A stretch of 32,108 nt of DNA from CAZDUS01 sp964609375 (GTDB taxonomy: Bacteria; Verrucomicrobiota; Kiritimatiellia; CAIKKV01; CAITUY01). The translations under genes were made by a program, and so were the position numbers. The notes below the pieces were generated by a model. It made no database searches. It saw only the letters and a program-made list of their open reading frames with translations, and was not told where the DNA came from. Positions 1 through 7,472 of this stretch are shown piece after piece; the first letter of the stretch is position 1; each line of letters opens with the position of its first letter. The DNA lies in assembly GCA_964609375.1 (NCBI GenBank), contig CAZSSA010000015.1, positions 1-32,108 of the forward strand, in the 5' to 3' direction.

Positions 1-54
<54 letters not shown>

Positions 55-66
55 GATGGTTGATGG

Positions 67-840
67 TTAATGGGTGATGGAGGTCATACGGCGGGCACCG
101 CCTTCGGTGGGGGTCCCGGTGTCGTCGTTGGTCAGTTTCAGGAAGACGTCCTCAAGGGGGCCCTGGAGATTGGCCTGGTTCCGCAGTTCGTGCAGTTTCC
201 CAAGCGCGATGAGGCTGCCGTTGGAGATGATGCCGATGCGGTCGGCGATCTCTTCGGCGAGGGCGAGGATATGGGTGGTCAGGAAAATGGTCATGCCGTC
301 GCGGACTTTGGCGCGGAGGAGATCCTTGATCATGCGGATGGAATGGGGGTCGAGACCGATCAGGGGTTCATCGACGAAGACCACGCGGGGGTTGTGGAGG
401 AAAGCGGCCATATAGAGGAGGCGTTGTCGCATGCCATGGGAGAGGTCGCCGATCAGTGCGCTTCGGGCTTCGCCGAGTCCGAATTGACGGAGTAAGTCGT
501 TGATTCTCCGTGGAAGGTCAGGGAGATCCATGTTGTAGAGATCAGCGATGAATTTCAGGAGTTCCACCGGGGTCAGTTTTTCGTAAAGGAAAGGCATATC
601 GGGGATGTACCCCATGATTTTCTTGGCCTCGACGGGGTTTGTGGCGATGTCGTGACCGCCGATGCGGACAGTGCCGCGGTCTGGGCGAAGGAGACCAGTG
701 ATAAGTTTGATGGTGGTGGTCTTCCCGGCGCCGTTAGGGCCGAGGAAGCAGAAGAGTTCCCCTGCCGGGACGTTCAGGGAGAGGTTGCGGACGGCATGAA
801 CCGGGCCGAAGGATTTATCGAGTCTATCAATGTGAATCAT
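67..840 (-). CDS. ABC transporter ATP-binding protein (ABC-2 / DRI type)
   Basis: This is a 257-residue cytoplasmic ATPase that would energise a separate ABC-2-type membrane partner. Walker A GPNGAGKT is at residues 34-41, the signature is LSHGM (133-137) followed by RQR, Walker B ends FVDEP (155-159), the D-loop is GLD (162-164), and the switch His is H190 in LTTH. The Q-loop reads GYIPD, with Asp where Gln is usual; this variant and LSHGM are both common in a subfamily of ABC-2 exporters, so the protein is probably active. Length is normal. An AAGG lies about 8 nt upstream of the ATG. No permease gene is present: the gene reads leftwards towards the poly-G contig end, so the permease may lie beyond it. 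The substrate is unknown. The transglutaminase-like gene upstream on the same strand, 83 nt away, is probably in the same operon. Confidence 0.9.
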   Translation of the reverse strand: MIHIDRLDKSFGPVHAVRNLSLNVPAGELFCFLGPNGAGKTTTIKLITGLLRPDRGTVRIGGHDIATNPVEAKKIMGYIPDMPFLYEKLTPVELLKFIADLYNMDLPDLPRRINDLLRQFGLGEARSALIGDLSHGMRQRLLYMAAFLHNPRVVFVDEPLIGLDPHSIRMIKDLLRAKVRDGMTIFLTTHILALAEEIADRIGIISNGSLIALGKLHELRNQANLQGPLEDVFLKLTNDDTGTPTEGGARRMTSITH

Positions 841-923
841 GGTCTACCTTAGAAGGAACTTAATCATCAGAATTGTAACTACGAAATACGCGAAAAGCGC
901 GACAATGGGAATGGGGATATGGT

Positions 924-2432
924 TTAGGGTTCAATTTGCGTGATGTCCACTTTCAGGCGGCCTACGACGCCCATCAGTTTCATTTGTTCCGCCAGTTCCC
1001 CTTCAAAAAGGGAAATATGATCGGCGCCGACGGCCTTATTGTTGAGGGTGGGATCCATGTCGAGCCAGCGGCCGACGTAAACGGAAGGCCAGGCGTGGTA
1101 GTAGAACAAGCCCTTGTGCAGAGTGAGTCCGACGCGGATTTTTGCGGGGATTCCGGCGGCTCGGGCCAGGGCGATAAATAGATAGGTGTGTTCATTGCAG
1201 TCGCCTTGCGGTTTAAGAAGGACATCGAGAGCGGATGGCAGGCTGACCGTGGGGACTTTCTCCACATTCGTGTAGACCCAGTCAAAAATGGCGAGGGAGG
1301 CGGTGAGGCTATTGGTCCATGTGCCGGTGATGTCATGGGCGCGGTTGATCATTCGCGGGTCGTCCGACTGGATAAAGGCAGAAGGAATGAGGAAGGGTTG
1401 AGTGTCGGCGGGAAGTGAGCCGGGCGGGAGACCGGAAGCGGGCAGGGTGTCTGCTTTGATGAGCAGGCGGGTGACGTCGCCGGTGGCGGACAGGACGGAC
1501 TGGCGGTGGGTTTCCAGGAGGGAGGTTTGCAAGGGGGCCCCGGATAGGGTCAGGAGGGCGGAGCGGGCGGAGGCGAGGCGGTCCACGGGGCCCGTCACGG
1601 GAACGGCGAGGGATGTCAACATATCGCTGGTGGCGGCGGAACGTCCCAGGGCGAGGGCTTCTTCCGCGGGGCAGGATTCCATGACCCAGCCGAAGAGGGT
1701 TTCCTGTCGCAGGAGGTTTCCTTCGGTGTCGATCCAGGACAAGGTTTCCATTCCTTCCAGGGAGGCTGAAAGGACGGTTGTGGTCATATCCCTGCTTGCG
1801 TGGCGCAGGGTTTCCCGTCGTAAAGAGCGGATGGTGACATTTTGAGCGGAGAGCGTCATGGGGTTAAACATCCGCATGGTGACGTGGCTGCCCGGGGTGA
1901 GTGATTTAAGGCTTATTTCGGTCATTGGGGAGTAAAGGATGGCGTCATCAGGAATGGTGATTTTCAGGCGGCGCAGGGTGTTCTGGCCTCTGACGGTGCA
2001 GTCAAAGGTATTGCCGCGCCAACGGCGGCCTTCGACGGCGATGGAGTAGCCGGTGGAAGAGAGGATGAACGAGAAGGATTGAAGATGATACATGGCGTCC
2101 ACGGTGGCGGTGGCGTTGACGGCAATGCGTTGATTGCTACCCATGACATTCATCTGGAGAATGGTGCGGTTATTGACCTGATATTGGCGTACGGCGTTCT
2201 TATCGTTCACATCGACGCTGGTATTGCTGTAGCCGATTGGCCTGCCTTGGAACGAGATTTTCATCCACTGGTCCATGACCATGACGCCGTGCGAAAAGAA
2301 AGTGCGATAACCGTTAGTGGTTGTTGAAAGGAGGCCGGGGAAGGCTTCTGAGAAGATCAGCCAGCCGGTGGTTGCAAGCCAGACGCAGGTAATGATGGTG
2401 ATGGTGAGTTTGCGTTTCTGGCGGGAGGTCAT
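924..2432 (-). CDS. membrane-anchored transglutaminase-like domain protein
   Basis: This 502-residue protein has a basic N-terminus and one membrane segment at about residues 9-31, so the rest is predicted to be periplasmic. Residues of about 40-390 form a beta-rich region I do not recognise. The C-terminal part is a transglutaminase-like core with the expected Cys-His-Asp set: C412 in GDCNEHT, H446 in YYHAWP, and D460 in MDPT. The fold is shared by peptidases, amidases and protein cross-linking enzymes, so the actual reaction is undetermined. The ATG overlaps the stop of the upstream HAD gene as ATGA (2429-2432), implying translational coupling. An ABC ATPase follows. A periplasmic transglutaminase-like protein beside an ABC-2 ATPase suggests cell-envelope remodelling or export, which is inference only. 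Confidence 0.85.
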   Translation of the reverse strand: MTSRQKRKLTITIITCVWLATTGWLIFSEAFPGLLSTTTNGYRTFFSHGVMVMDQWMKISFQGRPIGYSNTSVDVNDKNAVRQYQVNNRTILQMNVMGSNQRIAVNATATVDAMYHLQSFSFILSSTGYSIAVEGRRWRGNTFDCTVRGQNTLRRLKITIPDDAILYSPMTEISLKSLTPGSHVTMRMFNPMTLSAQNVTIRSLRRETLRHASRDMTTTVLSASLEGMETLSWIDTEGNLLRQETLFGWVMESCPAEEALALGRSAATSDMLTSLAVPVTGPVDRLASARSALLTLSGAPLQTSLLETHRQSVLSATGDVTRLLIKADTLPASGLPPGSLPADTQPFLIPSAFIQSDDPRMINRAHDITGTWTNSLTASLAIFDWVYTNVEKVPTVSLPSALDVLLKPQGDCNEHTYLFIALARAAGIPAKIRVGLTLHKGLFYYHAWPSVYVGRWLDMDPTLNNKAVGADHISLFEGELAEQMKLMGVVGRLKVDITQIEP

Positions 2433-3085
2433 AGGGGTAGCATGGTTTCGGTAAGATGGCGATAGACGGAGTCCATATCAGGTACCAGCGGGCAGTTGCA
2501 GCAGTTCAATTTGGCGGCGGATTGATGTCCGCCGGTCATGAGCAGGCAGGACATGCCGAGGGCGGCGGCGACTTCGGCATCATGGGTGGTATCGCCGACG
2601 AGCAGGGATTCGGCGCGGGAGAGGCCGGTTGAGTTAAGCATGTCATGGCCTAGAGAGAGTTTGGAGTGGGCGTAAAGGTCCGACAATCCATAGATGTGCT
2701 CGAAGTAGGACAGGATGCCACGCTGATCCATCATTTGTCGCAGGAGGGTCAGTTCGCAGGCCGAGAGGACGGAAAGAGAGATGCCGGCATCCTTGAACCG
2801 GTCCAAAGTCCGGATCGCGCCGGGGCGGAGCGTGGTTTCGGCCGAGGCCACGGCGTAGACCTCGTGGTATTCGGTGGCCAGCCCGTGCCAGTCTTCCATT
2901 TCCAAATTGAATCCGAGCTTCAAGTAATAATCCCGGACGGGAAAGTCGAAGATATCGATGTATTGGTCACGGGTAATGCCGGGGAGTTTGCGGCGGTCCA
3001 GAAGCACATTAATGGCGTCAACACAGGCTTGGACATCGTCCAGCAATGTTCCATTCCAATCCCAAATGATGTTTCGCACGGGCAT
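2429..3085 (-). CDS. HAD-superfamily hydrolase, phosphoglycolate phosphatase-like
   Basis: This 218-residue cytoplasmic protein belongs to the haloacid dehalogenase superfamily of phosphatases. Motif I is WDWNGTLLD with nucleophile D9; the second acidic position (usual DxD) is N11, a variant common in one HAD subfamily. Residues 20-90 form the helical cap. Motif II is the Ser in SVLSACE, motif III a Lys in SKLSLG, and motif IV is VGDTTHDAE. The substrate cannot be read from the sequence; a small phosphorylated metabolite is likely. The start at 3085 was chosen because MPVRNIIWDWNGT is the family N-terminus and GAGG lies 8 nt upstream. The frame stays open to 3226, but that extension runs through an intergenic palindrome and is not family-like. 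It is first in a three-gene minus-strand run and divergent from pstS. Confidence 0.88.
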   Translation of the reverse strand: MPVRNIIWDWNGTLLDDVQACVDAINVLLDRRKLPGITRDQYIDIFDFPVRDYYLKLGFNLEMEDWHGLATEYHEVYAVASAETTLRPGAIRTLDRFKDAGISLSVLSACELTLLRQMMDQRGILSYFEHIYGLSDLYAHSKLSLGHDMLNSTGLSRAESLLVGDTTHDAEVAAALGMSCLLMTGGHQSAAKLNCCNCPLVPDMDSVYRHLTETMLPL

Positions 3086-3140
3086 AGGCTGTTCCTCAGA
3101 ATGATCATCGAGGCAGTGCCAGCGGCCATGAACCGATGGT

Positions 3141-3161
3141 GGACGGCACGGAGTGCCGTCC
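3141..3161. repeat. perfect 9-bp inverted repeat with 3-nt loop (REP-like palindrome)
   Basis: GGACGGCAC, a GGA loop and GTGCCGTCC form a perfect hairpin, followed by CTACC. It lies in the 210-bp divergent region between the HAD gene and pstS. There is no T-run on either side, so it does not look like an intrinsic terminator. From memory, palindromes built on this GGACGGCAC/GTGCCGTCC core are dispersed in Verrucomicrobia-related genomes. Only one copy is visible here, so calling it a mobile REP element is inference. Confidence 0.6.
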
Positions 3162-3215
3162 CTACCCTGACGATGAATATGATGCGGAAGAAAGTTGATG
3201 CGGGCGAGACATTTC

Positions 3216-3245
3216 TTGACTGGCAAAACTTGGCTAGGGTATCTT
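3216..3245 (+). promoter_or_regulatory. candidate sigma-70 promoter for the pst operon
   Basis: TTGACT (3216-3221) matches 5 of 6 bases of the -35 consensus. It is followed by an 18-nt spacer and TATCTT (3240-3245), matching 4 of 6 of the -10. This places the start of transcription about 40-45 nt before the pstS ATG. I could not identify a convincing Pho box. Confidence 0.5.
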
Positions 3246-3295
3246 GCCCAGCGGTGTTTCTTCCGTTCTCAATCACAGAAATAAGGATTAACGCA

Positions 3296-4105
3296 ATGAG
3301 GAATATCGTTCAAGGGGCGGTTTGTGTCGGGTTGGTGCTGGGGCTGCTTGTCTCCGGATGTGGCAGAGGGCGGGAGACAGTGACGCTGGCGGGGTCGACG
3401 GCATTCCAGTCGTTTGCTGAGAAGTTGGCCGATCATTACATGGTGTCGCATCCCGGTGTGTCGATCATGGTGCAAGGCGGGGGGTCGGCATTGGGGGTTC
3501 AGGCGGCGTTATCGGGTGCGGCGCAAATCGGGATGGCGGATCTGGTGAATCTGCCGGCTGAGGCGTCGTCGCTCAAGAGTGTGGTGGTGGCGCGTGATGG
3601 AATTGCGATGGTGGTGCATCCTTCGAATCCGATTACCGGGCTGACAACCGAACAGATCCGCGGGGTATTCAACGGGACGATTCGCAACTGGAAGGAAGTC
3701 GGGGGAGAGGAACGGGGCATTTCCGTGGTGTCGCGTGAGGAAGGGTCAGGAACCCGAACCTCTTTTGAGCAGATCGTCAAGCAGGTGAAACTGTTGAATG
3801 ATGCCATTATCCAGGATTCCAATGGAACGATACGCGAGACGGTGGCTAATGATGCCGGGGCGATCGGGTATCTTTCGCATGGATTGCTCAATGAAAAGAT
3901 CAAGGCGGTGAGTGTTGACGGGGTGGTTTGTTCGGAATCGGGGATGATGAGCGGTGGATATCCATTGGTGAGGCCCATCTTTTTGTTGGCGAAGCCGGAG
4001 ATGAGTCCGGCCTGTTCAGCGTTTCTGGAGTTCATGCAGGGAGAAGAGGCGCAGGAGATGATTCATAAGAACGGGTTGATTCGCGCGAAGGCGGAGGGGA
4101 AGTGA
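3296..4105 (+). CDS. pstS: phosphate ABC transporter substrate-binding lipoprotein PstS
   Basis: This 269-residue periplasmic phosphate-binding protein begins the pst operon. A lipoprotein signal peptide ends in the lipobox LVSGC with lipidated C22, so the protein is anchored to a membrane. Phosphate-binding loops of the PstS family are visible: the GSTAFQSF loop just after the signal, the GGGSALG loop, and SREEGSGTRTSF, which normally contacts phosphate. Length suits the shorter PstS type. The frame is open far upstream (from 2666), but the ATG at 3296 directly precedes the signal peptide and has AAGGA about 8 nt before it. Expression is probably phosphate-dependent, as the gene is followed by pstC, pstA, two pstB and phoU. 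No PhoR/PhoB pair is in the window. Confidence 0.95.
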   Translation: MRNIVQGAVCVGLVLGLLVSGCGRGRETVTLAGSTAFQSFAEKLADHYMVSHPGVSIMVQGGGSALGVQAALSGAAQIGMADLVNLPAEASSLKSVVVARDGIAMVVHPSNPITGLTTEQIRGVFNGTIRNWKEVGGEERGISVVSREEGSGTRTSFEQIVKQVKLLNDAIIQDSNGTIRETVANDAGAIGYLSHGLLNEKIKAVSVDGVVCSESGMMSGGYPLVRPIFLLAKPEMSPACSAFLEFMQGEEAQEMIHKNGLIRAKAEGK

Positions 4106-4152
4106 TGAGTGTAGAGTGATGGGGAATGGGAATGCGGGGATGTTTCTCGCTA

Positions 4153-4173
4153 AGACGCAAAGTTCGCTAAGGG
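4153..4173. repeat. fragment resembling a dispersed CGCTAAGACGC-type repeat
   Basis: Between pstS and pstC there is a short stretch with the tandem-like units CGCTAAGACGCAAAG and TTCGCTAAGG. Similar CGCAAAGACGCAAAG-like strings occur as dispersed intergenic repeats in many bacterial genomes, recalled from general knowledge. With one fragment only, its function is unknown. Confidence 0.3.
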
Positions 4174-4188
4174 GAAATGGGGGCGGGG

Positions 4189-4212
4189 ATACGATTAGGA
4201 ATACGATTAGGA
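4189..4212. repeat. two tandem copies of a 12-bp unit
   Basis: The unit ATACGATTAGGA occurs twice without a gap, 15 bp before the pstC start codon. It splits the pst operon at its only sizeable gap (122 bp between pstS and pstC). It could arise by replication slippage or be a paired binding site; nothing in the sequence decides between these. Confidence 0.75.
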
Positions 4213-4227
4213 TGATGATGGGGGAAT

Positions 4228-5085
4228 ATGGGATTTTCGGGTGAAAAGCTGGTGAAGCGGGGGTTGATGCTGGTGGCGTTTTCAGCGCTGGCCAGCCTGC
4301 TTCTGATTGGCGTTTTCATTTTGAAGGAAGGGGTTCCCTTTATCTTCAAGGTGGGGTTGCGCGATTTTTTGTTGGGGACGGAGTGGCGGCCGGGCGATAA
4401 AATCTTCGGCATTTATCCCATGGTGGTGTCGTCCTTGTGGGTGACGTTTGGGGCGATGCTGATTGGTGCCCCGCTGGGAGTTGCCGGGGCGATATTCCTC
4501 AATGAGTTTGTGCCAAAGACAGTGATGAAGATCATCAAGCCGACGATCGAACTTCTGGCGGGTATTCCGTCGGTGGTGTATGGGTTTATAGGTGTGATGG
4601 TGCTGGCGCCGTTGATTCGCGCCAACTTCGGCGGACCGGGGTTGTCCATCCTGGCCGCGTCGATCATTCTTGGAATCATGGTGTTGCCCACGGTGATCAG
4701 TATTTCCACGGATGCCCTTGGCGCGGTGCCTAACACCTATCGCGAGGCGGCGTTGGCGTTGGGAGCGACCAAGTGGCAGAGCGTCCACATGGTGACGATC
4801 AAGGCGGCGCGGTCGGGGATTGTGGCCAGTATTATCCTGGCGATGGGAAGGGCGCTTGGTGAGACCATGGCGGTGATCATGGTGGCGGGGAATGCGGTTA
4901 GGATTCCTCATACGCCTCTGGATAGTGTGAGAACATTGACAGCCAACATTGCCATGGAGATGGGGACGGCCACGGGGTTGCATCGCGAGGCGTTATTCGC
5001 GACGGGCGTTGTGCTGTTGTGCGTGATCATGCTGTTAAACGGGATTGCGATTTCGGCGGTCCGGAGCGGGGTGAAACGAAAATGA
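4228..5085 (+). CDS. pstC: phosphate ABC transporter permease PstC
   Basis: This is a 285-residue inner-membrane permease of the Pst importer with six predicted membrane segments. Family marks include ELLAGIPSVVYGF in the middle and the cytoplasmic EAA loop (REAALALGATKW), which docks on the ATPase. Near the C-terminus is AMGRALGETMAVIMVAGN, typical of PstC. The ATG at 4228 lacks a strong ribosome site; an in-frame ATG at 4267 would leave the first membrane helix nearly intact, so the start is slightly uncertain. The stop overlaps the pstA start as ATGA. The 122-bp gap from pstS leaves room for a processing site or secondary promoter that would let PstS be made in excess, as in other bacteria (inference). 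Confidence 0.95.
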   Translation: MGFSGEKLVKRGLMLVAFSALASLLLIGVFILKEGVPFIFKVGLRDFLLGTEWRPGDKIFGIYPMVVSSLWVTFGAMLIGAPLGVAGAIFLNEFVPKTVMKIIKPTIELLAGIPSVVYGFIGVMVLAPLIRANFGGPGLSILAASIILGIMVLPTVISISTDALGAVPNTYREAALALGATKWQSVHMVTIKAARSGIVASIILAMGRALGETMAVIMVAGNAVRIPHTPLDSVRTLTANIAMEMGTATGLHREALFATGVVLLCVIMLLNGIAISAVRSGVKRK

Positions 5086-5921
5086 GAATCCCCCCGCGGT
5101 ATACGCAAATGATGGCGATAGGAGTGATGGGCGCGGCGACGCTCTTCACGCTTTTAATCCTTGTGTTTGTGGTTGTGTTTGTCCTGGGCAAGGGGTTGCC
5201 GGTGGTGAACGGGTCGTTCCTGTTTTCCATGCCGCGAGACATGGGGCGGGCGGGCGGCATTTGGCCGGCCATAGTCGGCTCGATCGTGCTGCCGCTGGTG
5301 GCGCTTGTAATTGCCGTGCCGCTGGGCGTTGGGACATCGGTTTATCTCTCGGAATATACGAGGGAAACAAAGGTGACGCGGATGTTGCGGTTCGCCATTG
5401 ATTGTCTGGCGGGGATTCCGTCGATTATTTTCGGGTTGTTCGGGTTTATCTTCTTTGTGGTCATGCTCAAGATGGGCTGGTGTTTGTTGTCGGGCGGGTT
5501 GACGCTGGCGATCATGGTGCTGCCGACGATCATCCGTACAGCAGAGGAGGCGATCCGGGCGGTTCCGAATTCCTATCGCGAGGTGAGTTTTTCGCTGGGG
5601 GCAACCCGCTGGGAAACGGTCCTTAAGGTTGTAATACCCAACGCCATGCCCGGGATTGTGACAGGGGTGATGCTGGCCGTGGGGCGATCCATCGGCGAGA
5701 CGGCGGCGGTCATTTTTACGGCAGGATCGGCGCTTCGACTGCCCATCTCGATGTTTGATTCCGTGCGCACGATGTCCGTTCATTTCTATATTCTGGCCCG
5801 GGAAGGAATATCGACGGAGAACGCCTATGGGACAGCGGCGGTGCTGATTATATCCATCCTGCTGATCAATCTGGCGACGTACGGGATGATGCATCGGATG
5901 CTGGCGAAGAGGAGTCGATGA
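5082..5921 (+). CDS. pstA: phosphate ABC transporter permease PstA
   Basis: This 279-residue membrane protein is the second permease of the Pst importer. It shares CLAGIPSIIFGLFGF, the EAA loop REVSFSLGATRWET and the GRSIGETAAVIFTAGS segment with the PstA/PstC family. The start at 5082 was preferred to an upstream in-frame codon at 5019 because it gives the ATGA overlap with pstC and a normal N-terminus directly before the first helix. The stop overlaps the pstB1 ATG in the same way (5918-5921). The chain of overlaps indicates tight translational coupling, and PstC and PstA would form a one-to-one heterodimeric channel. Two different ATPase genes follow, so the complex may carry one of each. 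Confidence 0.95.
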   Translation: MRIPPRYTQMMAIGVMGAATLFTLLILVFVVVFVLGKGLPVVNGSFLFSMPRDMGRAGGIWPAIVGSIVLPLVALVIAVPLGVGTSVYLSEYTRETKVTRMLRFAIDCLAGIPSIIFGLFGFIFFVVMLKMGWCLLSGGLTLAIMVLPTIIRTAEEAIRAVPNSYREVSFSLGATRWETVLKVVIPNAMPGIVTGVMLAVGRSIGETAAVIFTAGSALRLPISMFDSVRTMSVHFYILAREGISTENAYGTAAVLIISILLINLATYGMMHRMLAKRSR

Positions 5922-6688
5922 CGGCGAACCCTGATATCAAGATAGCGGTGAAGGACTTCAATGTCTTCCATGGTGAGGAGCCGTCGTTGCGGGGCCTGAC
6001 GCTGGATATTCCTGCGAACCGGATTCTTGGTGTGATTGGTCCGGCGGGATCGGGAAAGACCACCTTTTTAAGGGCATTGAACCGGCTGAATGATCTGACG
6101 TTTGGGGTTTGCGTGGAAGGGTCGATTCAGCTTGATGGGCGGGATATCTATGCTCCCGAGTTTGATGTGGTCCAGTTGCGCAAGCGGGTAGGGATGCTGT
6201 TTGCCTTGCCGATTGCCTTGCCGATGTCCGTTTATGAAAACGTGGTTTATGGGCCGCGCCTGTCAGGGGTGCGCGATAAAGCCCGGTTGGATGAGGTGGT
6301 TGAACGAAGCCTGAAGGCGGCTTTCTTGTGGGACGAGGTCAAGGATCGGCTTGGCATGTCCGGGTTGCGGCTTTCGGGTGGTCAGCAGCAGCGGTTATGC
6401 CTGGCCCGGGTCCTGGCCATGGAGGAGCTTGAGGTGATCCTGCTGGATGAGCCCTGTTCGGGGCTGGACCCGATTTCAACGGCGAAAATTGAGGAGGCGC
6501 TCCAGATTCTCAAGGCGCGGTATACCGTGGTGCTGGTGACCAACAACACCAAGCAGGCGGCTCGCGTGGCGGACGAGACGGCTTTCTTCCTGATGGGTGA
6601 AATGATTGAGTATGGGCCTACGGGGAAGATGTTTACGGTGCCCGCCGATCAACGGACGAGTGATTATGTGACAGGAAAGTTTGGATAA
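5918..6688 (+). CDS. pstB: PstB-type ATPase 1, degenerate Q-loop and H-switch (PstB1)
   Basis: This 256-residue protein is the first of two adjacent PstB ATPases. Intact parts are Walker A GPAGSGKT (41-48), the signature LSGGQ (152-156), Walker B ending LLDEP with catalytic E178, and the D-loop SGLD (181-184). Three positions that are near-invariant in PstB differ. The Q-loop reads LFALP, with A96 for the usual Gln. The switch histidine is N209 in VTNNTKQ, where VTHNMQQ is usual. The aromatic A-loop reads VFHG rather than YYG. Overall length and all flanking sequence are normal, so this looks like selected change, not decay. Alone it should hydrolyse ATP poorly, but it supplies an intact LSGGQ to a partner. 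The ATG overlaps the pstA stop, with GAGGAG upstream. Confidence 0.93.
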   Translation: MTANPDIKIAVKDFNVFHGEEPSLRGLTLDIPANRILGVIGPAGSGKTTFLRALNRLNDLTFGVCVEGSIQLDGRDIYAPEFDVVQLRKRVGMLFALPIALPMSVYENVVYGPRLSGVRDKARLDEVVERSLKAAFLWDEVKDRLGMSGLRLSGGQQQRLCLARVLAMEELEVILLDEPCSGLDPISTAKIEEALQILKARYTVVLVTNNTKQAARVADETAFFLMGEMIEYGPTGKMFTVPADQRTSDYVTGKFG

Positions 6689-6694
6689 AGCCCG

Positions 6695-7453
6695 ATGAAT
6701 GATGTTGCCATAACCGTCCGTGACCTGAATTTATATTACGGGGCGTTTCATGCGCTCAAGGCGGTTCCGCTTGATGTCAAACGGAATGCCATTACCGCGC
6801 TGATTGGTCCCTCGGGGTGCGGGAAGTCCACGTTATTGCGGACCCTGAACCGGATGAATGATGTGGTGCCAGGGGTGCGTATCGAGGGGGAAGTGCTTCT
6901 GGAGGGGCAGGATATCTATGACCGGGCGATGGATGTCTGTGTGTTGCGCAAGCGGGTGGGGATGGTCTTTCAGCGGCCCAATCCGTTTCCGCTTTCCATT
7001 CGCGATAATGTGACGTTCGGACTCAGGGTGGCTGGGCAGGGGAACCGGCGCGAGCAGGATGAACTTATTGAGCGGTCGCTGCGATCCGCCTGGCTTTGGG
7101 ACCAGTTAAAGGACAGGCTGCATACCTCTGCCCTTGATTTGCCGTTTGACCAGCAGCAGCGGCTTTGTGTGGCGCGGTTGCTGGCGATCGAGCCGGAGGT
7201 GATTTTGATGGACGAGCCTTGTTCCGCCTTGGACCCCATTGCGACGGCGCGGATCGAGGAGTTGATGCTTGAATTGAAGCAACGGTACACGATTGTGATT
7301 GTGACGCATAATATGCAGCAGGCGGCGCGAATTTCCGACTATTCGGGTTACATGTTGCTGGGCGACATGGTGGAATTCGGGGCGACGGCGGGTGTCTTTA
7401 CGAACCCGAAGGATGTACGGACGCAGGACTATGTGAGCGGAAGATACGGTTAA
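6695..7453 (+). CDS. pstB: PstB-type ATPase 2, degenerate signature motif (PstB2)
   Basis: This 252-residue protein is the second PstB. It has the canonical A-loop YYG (14-16), Walker A GPSGCGKS (38-45), Q-loop Q93 in VFQRPNPFP, Walker B LMDEP with E174, and switch H205 in VTHNMQQAAR. The ABC signature, normally LSGGQQQR in PstB, reads LPFDQQQR (149-156), so three of the five signature residues are changed while the sequence on both sides is conserved. The signature of one subunit completes the ATP site of the other subunit, so a PstB2 homodimer would lack both signatures. Paired with PstB1 it would form one fully consensus site. It starts 6 nt after the pstB1 stop with no strong ribosome site, suggesting coupled translation and equal output. 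Confidence 0.93.
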   Translation: MNDVAITVRDLNLYYGAFHALKAVPLDVKRNAITALIGPSGCGKSTLLRTLNRMNDVVPGVRIEGEVLLEGQDIYDRAMDVCVLRKRVGMVFQRPNPFPLSIRDNVTFGLRVAGQGNRREQDELIERSLRSAWLWDQLKDRLHTSALDLPFDQQQRLCVARLLAIEPEVILMDEPCSALDPIATARIEELMLELKQRYTIVIVTHNMQQAARISDYSGYMLLGDMVEFGATAGVFTNPKDVRTQDYVSGRYG

Positions 7454-7472
7454 AGGAAAGAAGGGTGGAATC

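Noticed and set aside
3086..3226. 47-residue N-terminal extension of the HAD protein
   Set aside because: It runs through the intergenic palindrome, and the family start with a GAGG site is at 3085.
2666..3295. Long plus-strand N-terminal extension of pstS
   Set aside because: It is antisense to the HAD gene. The signal peptide, lipobox and AAGGA site show that pstS begins at 3296.
4282..4983. 233-codon minus-strand open frame opposite pstC
   Set aside because: It is rich in His, Arg and Gln and is antisense to a conserved permease.
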